NCBI GenBank assembly: GCA_000344275.1
Contig: AORU01000017.1
Span: 1 to 41,544, forward strand
Direction of reading: 5' to 3'
DNA: 41,544 nucleotides
Origin: Streptococcus oralis subsp. tigurinus AZ_3a
GTDB lineage: Bacteria; Bacillota; Bacilli; Lactobacillales; Streptococcaceae
Shown: positions 23,955 to 31,272 of the stretch, one piece after another
Numbering within the stretch: position 1 is the stretch's first letter
How the letters are laid out: every line of letters begins with the position of its first letter
The notes under the pieces: generated by a model
The model's input: the letters and a program-made list of their open reading frames with translations, nothing else
What the model was told of the DNA's origin: nothing
Databases searched by the model: none
Position numbers and translations under genes: made by a program

Positions 23955-26510
23955 ATGAATAAAACTGTAAAACTAACAGTTGTAGGGGCAACGATTGCTG
24001 GCCTTGGTCTAGGGGTAACGAATGTTCATGCTGACGAAAGCACCAGCATTTCAGGTACACCTAATGAGCCGACTATTTCAAAAAAAGAAATTAAGCCAGA
24101 AGTAAAAGAGCAAGTTGTCACAAAAGAGCAAGTGGAAATTGCGAAAGATAAACTTGCTTCATCTACCCAAGCAGTAGATGAAGCACAAGAGACAGCAAAT
24201 CAAGTTCAATCTGAAAAGGACCAAGCCCAATCTGAAAAAGATAAGGCTCAGTCTGACGTAGATAAGGCGCAAGCAGTCAAGGATAAATCTACACCAGATA
24301 ACATTCAAAAGCAAAAGCAAGAGGTTGCCAATGCTGAAACTAGTAAGGCGACTGCTGAAAAGCAAGAAGAAAATGCTAAAAACGACCTTGACAAAGCGAA
24401 TCAAGTAGCCAAAGATCAAGAAAAATTGGTTGAGAAGTCTATGAACAAGGTAGCGACTGCTGAAAAGGAAGTGAGAGATGCACAGACTAATGTAGATAAC
24501 GCACAAGCTATCCTTGACGGTACAGGTCAAGCAAAAGTAATATCTGAAAAAGCAGATGCCGAAAAAGCACTGAGAGAGGCATCAGCGGCTGTAGAAAGTA
24601 AAAATGCGAATTTAGCCCAAGCAAAAATTGCTGACAAAAACCTAGCTCACGCTACGGCTGAGGCACAAGAAAAAGTTACAAAGGCTAGTTCTGTTGTTTC
24701 AACTACTAAGAATGCATTATCTAAAGCAAAAGAGACAGCAAATCAAACTCAATCAGCCCTCAATAAAGCCCAATCGGAGCTCTCAGATGCTGAAGCAAAG
24801 TATAATTCAATAAATACTTTGCAAATTTCAGACAGCTATGTGGAAGCACTAAAATCTTATGTGAATAATCCGTATAGTATTCTTAAACAAGAGGCTCTTT
24901 GGGATAAACACAATGCAGCACAACAGCGCAAACTTGAACAAGTCAATCAGGAAAATGTAGAGCTTAATCAATTTAAGTCCAATAAAAAAGATCAGCAAAT
25001 TTCTGTTGATCCAAATAATTTGACCAAAGAACAGCAAATGGAATTGGCTTTCTTTGCGAATGATTTGTTGAATCAAGTTTGTCAACGTTTTGGCACAAAT
25101 AAAACAGTTGTCTCAAAAGGGATGCTCGAGGTCGCTAAAAAGGTAACTGATGGTTACGTTTCTGATAATTGGAAGTTTGGTGCAGGTCATGATAAAAAGA
25201 TTATCAATGACGTAGCTCGAGAATATGGTCTGCCTTCATCGAAGAACAATTCTTCTCAATATTTAGAGAATATGTACGGTATCAATAGTAGTGATGAAAT
25301 TCATACTATGGATGATGCTAAACGATTTATCTATAAGAGTATTGTTAAGTTTTTATTTAATGGTTTAGAATGGCAGCATGCTGAGAGTATAACTGGGCTA
25401 TCGCAAACGTCTTCAGGGAATAAAGATTACTTTGGCTTCTCTTTATCGAAACGTGAAGGAGTCACAAGTTCTCACTGGTTGACAGTAGCAGATACAAAAG
25501 TTACAGGAACGAAACTTGATAAGACAGAATTTAGCAATCCTAATTCAGCTGAGACTCTAACTAGGGTGTATAAGGCTGCAGGTGTTACTCTTGCTTTAGC
25601 ACAGAAAAATAATCTTAATGCACAAACTGAACTGAGTGAAGCTCAAGCAGAATACGGTACAGCCTTATCTACAGAAGAGCAAGTTAAGGAAGAATTTTCA
25701 AGACTTAAAGCAACACCGCTTAAAACACCGACTGCTCAAAACGATCTTGAAAAAGCACAAGACACGCTCGCTAATGCGAATAAGCGCCTAGAAAATGCTA
25801 AAAAGGCACTAGATGCTTTAACTGCTGACGTTAAAATCAAGCAACAAAACCTCGAAAAAGCGAAACAAGAACTTGCTGATAAGCAAACTGATCTTACTAA
25901 CGCTAAAAACAACCTAGCAACTGAGAATGCTAAGTTGGAAGAGTTGAAATCTCTAATCAAGATTGCTGAGAAAAATCTCACGCTATCTAAGGAGAGAGTA
26001 GCACAAGCAACTAAAACTCTTGAAAATGCCAAGGCTGACCTTGAAAACTTGCTCAATGCAGAGCCTAACTTGGCTAAAGCTAAGAAAGTTCTTGCTGAAA
26101 AAGAAACAACTCTTGAACAGAAAAAAACTGCTTTGAAAGAAGTGCAAGCTATCCTTGACAAGTTGCAGCAGGAGAAGAAAATCGATCAAGAAGCCTATGA
26201 CAAACTCTTTGCTTTGTATAGCGCACAAGTAGAGGCTAAGCGTTTAGCTGACCTTGAAGCGCAGAAGAAAGCTATCCTTGAAGCTGGCGAAACACCTATC
26301 GAAGTCTATGACGAAACTGGTAAACTTGTGTCTTATGTAGCACAAACTAAACCTGTAGATATTCAAGTACCTGTTTCTTATAACTATACTTGGAACAAGA
26401 AACAAGAAACTAGTTTGCCAAACACTGGAACAGCAGCAAGCATGCTTCCATTTATTGGGATTGTTTCTGGTCTTCTTGGTTTAACTGGTTTGAAACGTAA
26501 GAAGGACTAA
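23955..26510 (+). CDS. LPXTG protein with SEC10/PgrA-type surface exclusion domain
   Basis: This 851-residue protein has a signal peptide ending near A26 (NVHA-DES). It has two long Ala/Lys/Glu/Gln coiled-coil arms (about 50-290 and 545-790) around a central globular domain (about 290-545; for example NLTKEQQMELAFFANDLLNQ, and LEWQHAESITGL later). This resembles the SEC10/PgrA exclusion domain, which is related to CAP proteins. The sortase signal LPNTG lies near 821 and the tail is LKRKKD. PrgA of pCF10 prevents redundant mating between cells carrying the same plasmid. The leader GGAAAATTAAAATGAA resembles that of the gene at 19676. It probably works with the adhesin upstream. Confidence 0.9.
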   Translation: MNKTVKLTVVGATIAGLGLGVTNVHADESTSISGTPNEPTISKKEIKPEVKEQVVTKEQVEIAKDKLASSTQAVDEAQETANQVQSEKDQAQSEKDKAQSDVDKAQAVKDKSTPDNIQKQKQEVANAETSKATAEKQEENAKNDLDKANQVAKDQEKLVEKSMNKVATAEKEVRDAQTNVDNAQAILDGTGQAKVISEKADAEKALREASAAVESKNANLAQAKIADKNLAHATAEAQEKVTKASSVVSTTKNALSKAKETANQTQSALNKAQSELSDAEAKYNSINTLQISDSYVEALKSYVNNPYSILKQEALWDKHNAAQQRKLEQVNQENVELNQFKSNKKDQQISVDPNNLTKEQQMELAFFANDLLNQVCQRFGTNKTVVSKGMLEVAKKVTDGYVSDNWKFGAGHDKKIINDVAREYGLPSSKNNSSQYLENMYGINSSDEIHTMDDAKRFIYKSIVKFLFNGLEWQHAESITGLSQTSSGNKDYFGFSLSKREGVTSSHWLTVADTKVTGTKLDKTEFSNPNSAETLTRVYKAAGVTLALAQKNNLNAQTELSEAQAEYGTALSTEEQVKEEFSRLKATPLKTPTAQNDLEKAQDTLANANKRLENAKKALDALTADVKIKQQNLEKAKQELADKQTDLTNAKNNLATENAKLEELKSLIKIAEKNLTLSKERVAQATKTLENAKADLENLLNAEPNLAKAKKVLAEKETTLEQKKTALKEVQAILDKLQQEKKIDQEAYDKLFALYSAQVEAKRLADLEAQKKAILEAGETPIEVYDETGKLVSYVAQTKPVDIQVPVSYNYTWNKKQETSLPNTGTAASMLPFIGIVSGLLGLTGLKRKKD

Positions 26511-26539
26511 CAATTAGGGCTTAATTAAATAAAACTAAT

Positions 26540-26579
26540 GACCACAAGCTGGGTTATAACTCTCTTGTGGTCTTTATTG
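26540..26579 (+). terminator. Intrinsic terminator upstream of ssb
   Basis: GACCACAAG (26540-26548) and CTTGTGGTC (26564-26572) form a perfect 9-bp stem followed by TTTATT. It ends the surface-protein unit and lies inside an upstream in-frame extension of ssb, which supports the later start codon at 26592. Confidence 0.85.
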
Positions 26580-26591
26580 AAAGGAGAAAAA

Positions 26592-27029
26592 ATGCAAGAA
26601 TTTATTGCTTCTGGACGTGTTGCATCCATCCCAAGCGATGCAGTAGGTCGAACTAAAAACGGTCACGTCAGTTTTAAATTTGAGTTTGTTTGTGACTCTA
26701 GCATGACTGATGATACAAATAAACCAATCCCTAGTTTCTTCCATGTGCAAGTCTATGGAAAACAAGCGGAATTGATGGCTCAGAGCTTATCTAAAGGCTC
26801 TCCAATCCTCTTAAAAGGAGAAATTATCCAACGGCCTTATAATGATGAACAAGGTCAACGTCGGACGTATCAGTTCATTTCCCCAAGTCAACAAGGAGGA
26901 ATCACTTTCCTTGAAAATAGGGAAGCATCTAACCGACGTAGGCAGGAACAACAAGGATTTTCTCAGCCGACACCAAGTTATATTCCTACACCCTATCCTG
27001 AACCAATGGATGCGGATTCCCCATTCTAA
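26592..27029 (+). CDS. ssb: Single-stranded DNA-binding protein
   Basis: This 145-residue OB-fold protein would coat single-stranded DNA during transfer and strand synthesis. I chose ATG 26592, with AAAGGAGAAAAA upstream; an earlier in-frame ATG at 26538 would start inside the terminator. The OB-fold spans about residues 1-105 (FHVQVYGKQAE, SKGSPILLKGEI). A Gln/Pro-rich linker leads to the acidic tip DADSPF, the standard site for recruiting partner proteins. Residues 7-35 differ from chromosomal SSB, suggesting a plasmid-type variant. It sits between terminators, and no clear promoter of its own is visible. Confidence 0.9.
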   Translation: MQEFIASGRVASIPSDAVGRTKNGHVSFKFEFVCDSSMTDDTNKPIPSFFHVQVYGKQAELMAQSLSKGSPILLKGEIIQRPYNDEQGQRRTYQFISPSQQGGITFLENREASNRRRQEQQGFSQPTPSYIPTPYPEPMDADSPF

Positions 27030-27038
27030 AGGGATTGA

Positions 27039-27068
27039 AAGCATACAAGAACACTTGTGTGCTTTTTT
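27039..27068 (+). terminator. Intrinsic terminator after ssb
   Basis: AAGCATACAAG (27039-27049) and CTTGTGTGCTT (27054-27064) pair with one G-T, with a 4-base loop and a T run. Confidence 0.88.
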
Positions 27069-27075
27069 ATTATAC

Positions 27076-27092
27076 AAAAAGTTATATAACTT
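27076..27092. promoter_or_regulatory. GTTATATAAC palindrome, site 2
   Basis: AAAAAGTTATATAACTT; the inner 14 bases (27079-27092) form a perfect palindrome while the right arm is degraded. Its centre lies about 26 bases upstream of the TGTCCC box of promoter 5. Confidence 0.65.
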
Positions 27093-27111
27093 ATGATATA
27101 ACAATATCTTT

Positions 27112-27150
27112 TGTCCCTTTAACAAAGAATTTGATATTATCCCTTAGAAT
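27112..27150 (+). promoter_or_regulatory. TGTCCC-type promoter 5
   Basis: TGTCCCTTTA starts at 27112, TTAT at 27137 and the -10 TAGAAT at 27145. It drives the small gene at 27189 and the coupling-protein gene at 27439. Confidence 0.85.
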
Positions 27151-27188
27151 AGAGGGGAATTAAGAAATAATAAGAAAGGAGTGCAACA

Positions 27189-27434
27189 ATGGCAAGACAA
27201 AAATACAATTATCTGTCTGATGAATTGATTGCAGAATCTCTTCAGGTGACCAATTACTTAGAACAAAGTCGATCTAGTCGATTGAATGTTCTTCAGTTGG
27301 ATGGGGAGAAATGGTTAGAAAATTACTTTAACCGTTATGAGAAAGCCTCTCCAAGGCTACAGTTTCACATATTTCTCTTTTCGAGCTTCTATACTCGAAA
27401 AATGGAATGGTTCTTGGAAGGTGTGAGGGGGTAG
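27189..27434 (+). CDS. Small hypothetical protein ahead of the coupling protein
   Basis: This is an 81-residue soluble protein, mostly helical and rich in aromatic residues in its second half. AGAAAGGAGTGCAACA precedes the ATG. It is the first gene after TGTCCC promoter 5 and ends 4 bases before the VirD4 start, so translation of the two is probably coupled. In pCF10 a small protein (PcfB) occupies a comparable place beside the coupling protein, but I see no sequence basis for calling it a homologue. Confidence 0.72.
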   Translation: MARQKYNYLSDELIAESLQVTNYLEQSRSSRLNVLQLDGEKWLENYFNRYEKASPRLQFHIFLFSSFYTRKMEWFLEGVRG

Positions 27435-27438
27435 TAGT

Positions 27439-30400
27439 TTGTTTGAGTTATTTGAAGTAGTATTTTATACCCTTATCCAAGTGATTCGAGCCAGTTGGTT
27501 CAATACCCTCCTTTTTCTAGGAGTCGCAGGTTATTACCTCTTCAGACTCTTTCAACCTTACTTTTTAAGGCAGTATCAGCGGTTACTAAAAAGCAAGAGT
27601 TGGTTGAAGCAGATTTTTAAAAGAGATTGGAAAGGTCGCAAAGCGATTGATTGGGAACAGGTATGGAAGCAATCAGCCAGAGGGCTGTTCAATTGGATGA
27701 AGTCATTCATACCTAAAATCTTTGTACTTGCCTCTCTCATCCTTTGGAATGTTTTCTTCAGGATATTTTACACCCTCCCTTTTGTTAAACGAGAACGGAA
27801 ACGTTTTGATAAAGAAATGAAACCCATTCTTTATTTTAAAAGTTATCGCAGCTTCGTTTATATGGGATTAGGTTTTAGCTTGATTGCTTTTATCTTGACC
27901 AATTACCTGGTTACTGTTTTAAGGGCTACCATCCGCTTTCTCTATTTTAGCGCTTGGTCATTCAAAGATGCTAGTAAGGCCGTAAACTTTGACTTAAATA
28001 GCCTCTTATTTCAAAGTTTATTGAACGCTAAAGTTTTCTTGATAGCACCGATTTTAGCATTTCCAATCTTTCTATTGGGCTTAGTTATCGCCTGGAAATC
28101 TGCCTGGATAAACTTCGAGCAGTTTCGAGACTATAACAATAATGAAGAGGGAGATGATCGCTTTGTGACGATTGATGAAATTCATCGTCAATACAAAAAG
28201 ATTCCGAATAAAGCTTTAACTTATCCAGGTGAAGGTGGGGCTCCAGTATTTCATGAACTGACTCATGATTTAGCAGGGCAAACACTCAGAACCCAAATCT
28301 TATGGCAAAGTAGGAAAATCAGTCGATATGTGACCAATGCGGAACGGATTTTAGGCATGTTAGCTTTTCCTTCAGGTTACTACTACATTGAAGATAAGCC
28401 AACGAATCTGTTAGGGATTGGGATGACTCGTTCAGGTAAGGGGGAAGGTCAGATCACTCCAGCCATTGAAATCAATAGTCGTGCGGAATTGCAGCCATCG
28501 ATGGTTCTTGGAGATCCGAAAGGGGAACATTATCAAGCCTCCTACAAACTCATGAGACAACGTGGCTATGAAGTTAATGTTCTTTCTTTCCAAAATATGG
28601 ATTGGTCTATGTCTTACAATCCCCTAGCTTTGGCCATAGCAGCCGCAAAGAAGGGCTACTATGAGAAAACTCAAACCTATGTCAACGCAGTCGCAGAATC
28701 TATTTATCCCAAACAAAAGGGAGGAGAGAAGGGAAATGCGGAATACTTCCGTAAGTCTTCTATATCCCTATTTAACGCTCTGACAATGGCTTTGATGGAT
28801 CGAGCCAATGAAACCTATCAAAATGGTGAAGACGATGCCTGGGATACCATTACAATCCCTAACGTTGCGAAATTCTTGGCGACAATGGGATCTGAAGAAG
28901 TCTTTGTGGATGGAGCTGGAGAAATCGTCGAAAATCCAAGCAGAGAGCAACAAGTGTCGAAGAAGTCAAAAATTACAGTCTATTTTGATAATTTGAGACA
29001 GGTCAATCAAAAACAATTCTCAAAATTTAGACAAATGGCGGATATCGAATTTCGTGCTTCAGACTTTGATGGTGATGAGACTAAAGGTAATGTCTACTCT
29101 AGCATGATGACAGGGATCAACTTGTTCTTACAAGACAATGTGGCCAAACTGACTTCTAAAAACTCTATTGATTTAGAGTCTGTTGGCTTCCCACGTCGAT
29201 TGTCTGTCAAGCTGAGATCAAGCACCAATAGCCAACTCAAAAACGAGTTCAAGCACAAGACTGCTAAAGTAACGATTACAGGATTGAAGAAATGGGGGAA
29301 AGTCGAAAAGAAAGTTGACTATGTGAAGCAAGCTACAGCTCTTGTCGATGGGGAAGGATATCTGACCTATGCCATCGAGCCTAAACTTCCAGATCAGTTT
29401 ACGGTAACGATTGATTTCAATCATAAGAACAATGGTCAGTCTCCAGTTCGGGATCAAGTCTTTCAATTCTCAGCTGAGAAAGTCTATCGAAAAGATGGAG
29501 ATAGTCTAGAACTAGATGAGTATACCAAGAAGCCGATTTTAGATCATATCGATATAACCGTATTAAAGGATAAAGAAGATACCCAAAATCTTCTTCAGGA
29601 GTCGGATATTGAACTGGTCTATTCAGATAAACCAAAAGTCATCTACCTGGTAACACCGCCAAACCGAACAGAGTATAATGGGATTGTTTCTTTACTCTTA
29701 GATCAGCTATTCAATGCTAACTATGAGCTTGCCTTATCAAATGGTCGGAAATGTATCAATCGCATTCTCCATATCTTGGATGAGTTTACAAACATGCCAG
29801 CCATTCCTCACATGGATAAGAAAATCTCCATTGGATTGGGGCAAAACATTCTCTATTACCTATGGATTCAAAACTTGGGGCAACTGTATGATGTCTATGG
29901 TCAAAATGTTGCTCAAACCATTATGGATAACTGTTCGTTGAAGGTTTACGTCAAAACGACGTCTCCAGACACCAATAAGAAATTTAGTGCTGAGTTAGGT
30001 ACACGTACAATCACCAGAAGACGACGCTCCAGCAATATCCTGGACGAAGCCAATCCAAATGTAGCTGTCGAGAATCCAAAACAAGAGTTGTTGACACCAA
30101 CGCAATTGGCCAAACTTCAGGAAGGAGAAGCAGTTATCTTACGTGGGGTCAAGGGACGGGATAATGTTGGACGTAAGGTCACAACAGATCCAATCTTCGC
30201 ACATGATAAGAACAGCTTCCCTTACAAATACATGTTCTTACAAGAGGAGTTTGATACATCGATGACTCTTGCAGATATTCCAGTCGAAAGTGCACACCGT
30301 GAGCTAGAACTTCAGGAGATAGCAGTTGATGCTGGTACAGCCTTCAACAACATCATCGACTGGAGGCAACGTTTGACCATGCCACTCCTCAGCAACAATG

Positions 30401-30567
30401 GAGAAACTCCTAAACTATCAGGCCGTCACAGTAAAGGGCAAAAGGTGCAATCCCAATCATTTACTTCCACAGATGAATTATTCCAGGCAGTTGCAGCTAG
30501 TGTTATTCACGGTGACTATGATTATTATGATGACGGAGACGACTTCTTTGCGGATGAAGTTATCTAA
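27439..30567 (+). CDS. VirD4/TraG-family type IV coupling protein
   Basis: This 1042-residue coupling ATPase would bring the relaxosome to the secretion channel. It starts at TTG 27439, with GTGAGGGGG about 9 bases upstream. Four hydrophobic segments occupy about residues 10-30, 88-110, 135-170 and 195-220. Walker A GMTRSGKG lies at about 328-335 with GDPKGE downstream, and Walker B ILDEFTNM near 778. About 450 residues separate the two motifs, more than usual, because of a beta-rich insertion at roughly 585-750. The C-terminus ends in an Asp-rich tail, a likely contact surface. It is larger than PcfC or TrsK. Confidence 0.92.
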   Translation: MFELFEVVFYTLIQVIRASWFNTLLFLGVAGYYLFRLFQPYFLRQYQRLLKSKSWLKQIFKRDWKGRKAIDWEQVWKQSARGLFNWMKSFIPKIFVLASLILWNVFFRIFYTLPFVKRERKRFDKEMKPILYFKSYRSFVYMGLGFSLIAFILTNYLVTVLRATIRFLYFSAWSFKDASKAVNFDLNSLLFQSLLNAKVFLIAPILAFPIFLLGLVIAWKSAWINFEQFRDYNNNEEGDDRFVTIDEIHRQYKKIPNKALTYPGEGGAPVFHELTHDLAGQTLRTQILWQSRKISRYVTNAERILGMLAFPSGYYYIEDKPTNLLGIGMTRSGKGEGQITPAIEINSRAELQPSMVLGDPKGEHYQASYKLMRQRGYEVNVLSFQNMDWSMSYNPLALAIAAAKKGYYEKTQTYVNAVAESIYPKQKGGEKGNAEYFRKSSISLFNALTMALMDRANETYQNGEDDAWDTITIPNVAKFLATMGSEEVFVDGAGEIVENPSREQQVSKKSKITVYFDNLRQVNQKQFSKFRQMADIEFRASDFDGDETKGNVYSSMMTGINLFLQDNVAKLTSKNSIDLESVGFPRRLSVKLRSSTNSQLKNEFKHKTAKVTITGLKKWGKVEKKVDYVKQATALVDGEGYLTYAIEPKLPDQFTVTIDFNHKNNGQSPVRDQVFQFSAEKVYRKDGDSLELDEYTKKPILDHIDITVLKDKEDTQNLLQESDIELVYSDKPKVIYLVTPPNRTEYNGIVSLLLDQLFNANYELALSNGRKCINRILHILDEFTNMPAIPHMDKKISIGLGQNILYYLWIQNLGQLYDVYGQNVAQTIMDNCSLKVYVKTTSPDTNKKFSAELGTRTITRRRRSSNILDEANPNVAVENPKQELLTPTQLAKLQEGEAVILRGVKGRDNVGRKVTTDPIFAHDKNSFPYKYMFLQEEFDTSMTLADIPVESAHRELELQEIAVDAGTAFNNIIDWRQRLTMPLLSNNGETPKLSGRHSKGQKVQSQSFTSTDELFQAVAASVIHGDYDYYDDGDDFFADEVI

Positions 30568-30582
30568 AAAGATGTACAATAA

Positions 30583-30592
30583 GTTATATAAA
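30583..30592. promoter_or_regulatory. Partial GTTATATAAC palindrome, site 6
   Basis: GTTATATAA with the last base altered, preceded by GTACAATAA, which recalls the GTACAAAAA arm of the site at 33613. It lies a few bases upstream of the -35 of the lipoprotein promoter. Confidence 0.45.
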
Positions 30593-30595
30593 CAC

Positions 30596-30624
30596 TTGCA
30601 AGAAAAAATGATGTTTGTTATAAT
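30596..30624 (+). promoter_or_regulatory. Canonical promoter with extended -10 for the lipoprotein gene
   Basis: TTGCAA (30596-30601), a 17-base spacer and TATAAT (30619-30624) preceded by TGT. This is a housekeeping-type promoter, unlike the TGTCCC promoters around it. Confidence 0.75.
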
Positions 30625-30652
30625 GAGGTAAATAATGATTAGGAGAAAAATG

Positions 30653-31150
30653 ATGAAAGTAAAGCACTTTTTAAGAATTGTTCTAGTAGGGTTGGCCTTA
30701 ATTTTACTAGGGGCATGTGGTCAAAAATCACCTGAAAGTCTCGCAAAAAATGTGCTAAAAGATAGCTATACAGGCTCTTCTCCAGAAGATGGTTATGAGA
30801 GCGGTGTTTTTACGGGTGGAGCAGGATCTACCGTAAAATTTGATAAAGAGAATAGGACAGTTTCAAATGGTGACGATAGAGACATTAAGTATAGTGTCCT
30901 TTCAGAAGAACAAGTGAAGACGATTCCAGCCGCTTTCAGAGGGACTATTGTTAGTTTAGAGAGTCAGCTGAAAGGAAAGGATAACTTTACAATAGCTGTT
31001 GATTATAAAGATATAGATAAACCTGAAGAAGCTCGCTCTTATTATCAAGTGGTCTTGACCGAGGGTGGTAAAAAAATCCGAATCATTGAACTCCGTCGTG
31101 GCTATAAAGAAGACAATGCTTTCTATGATTTCAATGGGATCGCAGATTAA
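30653..31150 (+). CDS. Predicted lipoprotein between VirD4 and VirB6
   Basis: I chose ATG 30653, seven bases after AGGAG; ATGs at 30635 and 30650 are also in frame. The result is a 165-residue protein with a basic N-terminus, a hydrophobic segment and the lipobox LLGAC, so the mature protein would be a surface lipoprotein. The remainder is a small beta-rich domain with no family I recognise. It has its own standard promoter and ends in a strong terminator, so it is expressed separately from the transfer operons. Entry exclusion and envelope assembly are both possible roles; pSK41 also encodes a lipoprotein (TraH) in its transfer region. Confidence 0.78.
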   Translation: MKVKHFLRIVLVGLALILLGACGQKSPESLAKNVLKDSYTGSSPEDGYESGVFTGGAGSTVKFDKENRTVSNGDDRDIKYSVLSEEQVKTIPAAFRGTIVSLESQLKGKDNFTIAVDYKDIDKPEEARSYYQVVLTEGGKKIRIIELRRGYKEDNAFYDFNGIAD

Positions 31151-31156
31151 TTTACA

Positions 31157-31185
31157 AAAGTCTCAATTACTTGAGGCTTTTTTTG
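31157..31185 (+). terminator. Intrinsic terminator after the lipoprotein gene
   Basis: AAAGTCTCAA (31157-31166) and TTGAGGCTTT (31171-31180) pair across TTAC and are followed by a T run. Nearly the same stem recurs at 33588. Confidence 0.88.
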
Positions 31186-31200
31186 TTATCAGAATTTCAT

Positions 31201-31239
31201 TGTCCCTTTAAAAACGATTTTGTCATTATCGAATATGAT
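31201..31239 (+). promoter_or_regulatory. TGTCCC-type promoter 6
   Basis: TGTCCCTTTA starts at 31201, TTAT at 31226 and the -10 TATGAT at 31234. It lies inside an upstream in-frame extension of the VirB6 gene, which fixes the true start downstream of about 31245. Confidence 0.83.
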
Positions 31240-31272
31240 AGGGGTATCTTAAAGAGAAAGAAGGTACCTTTA

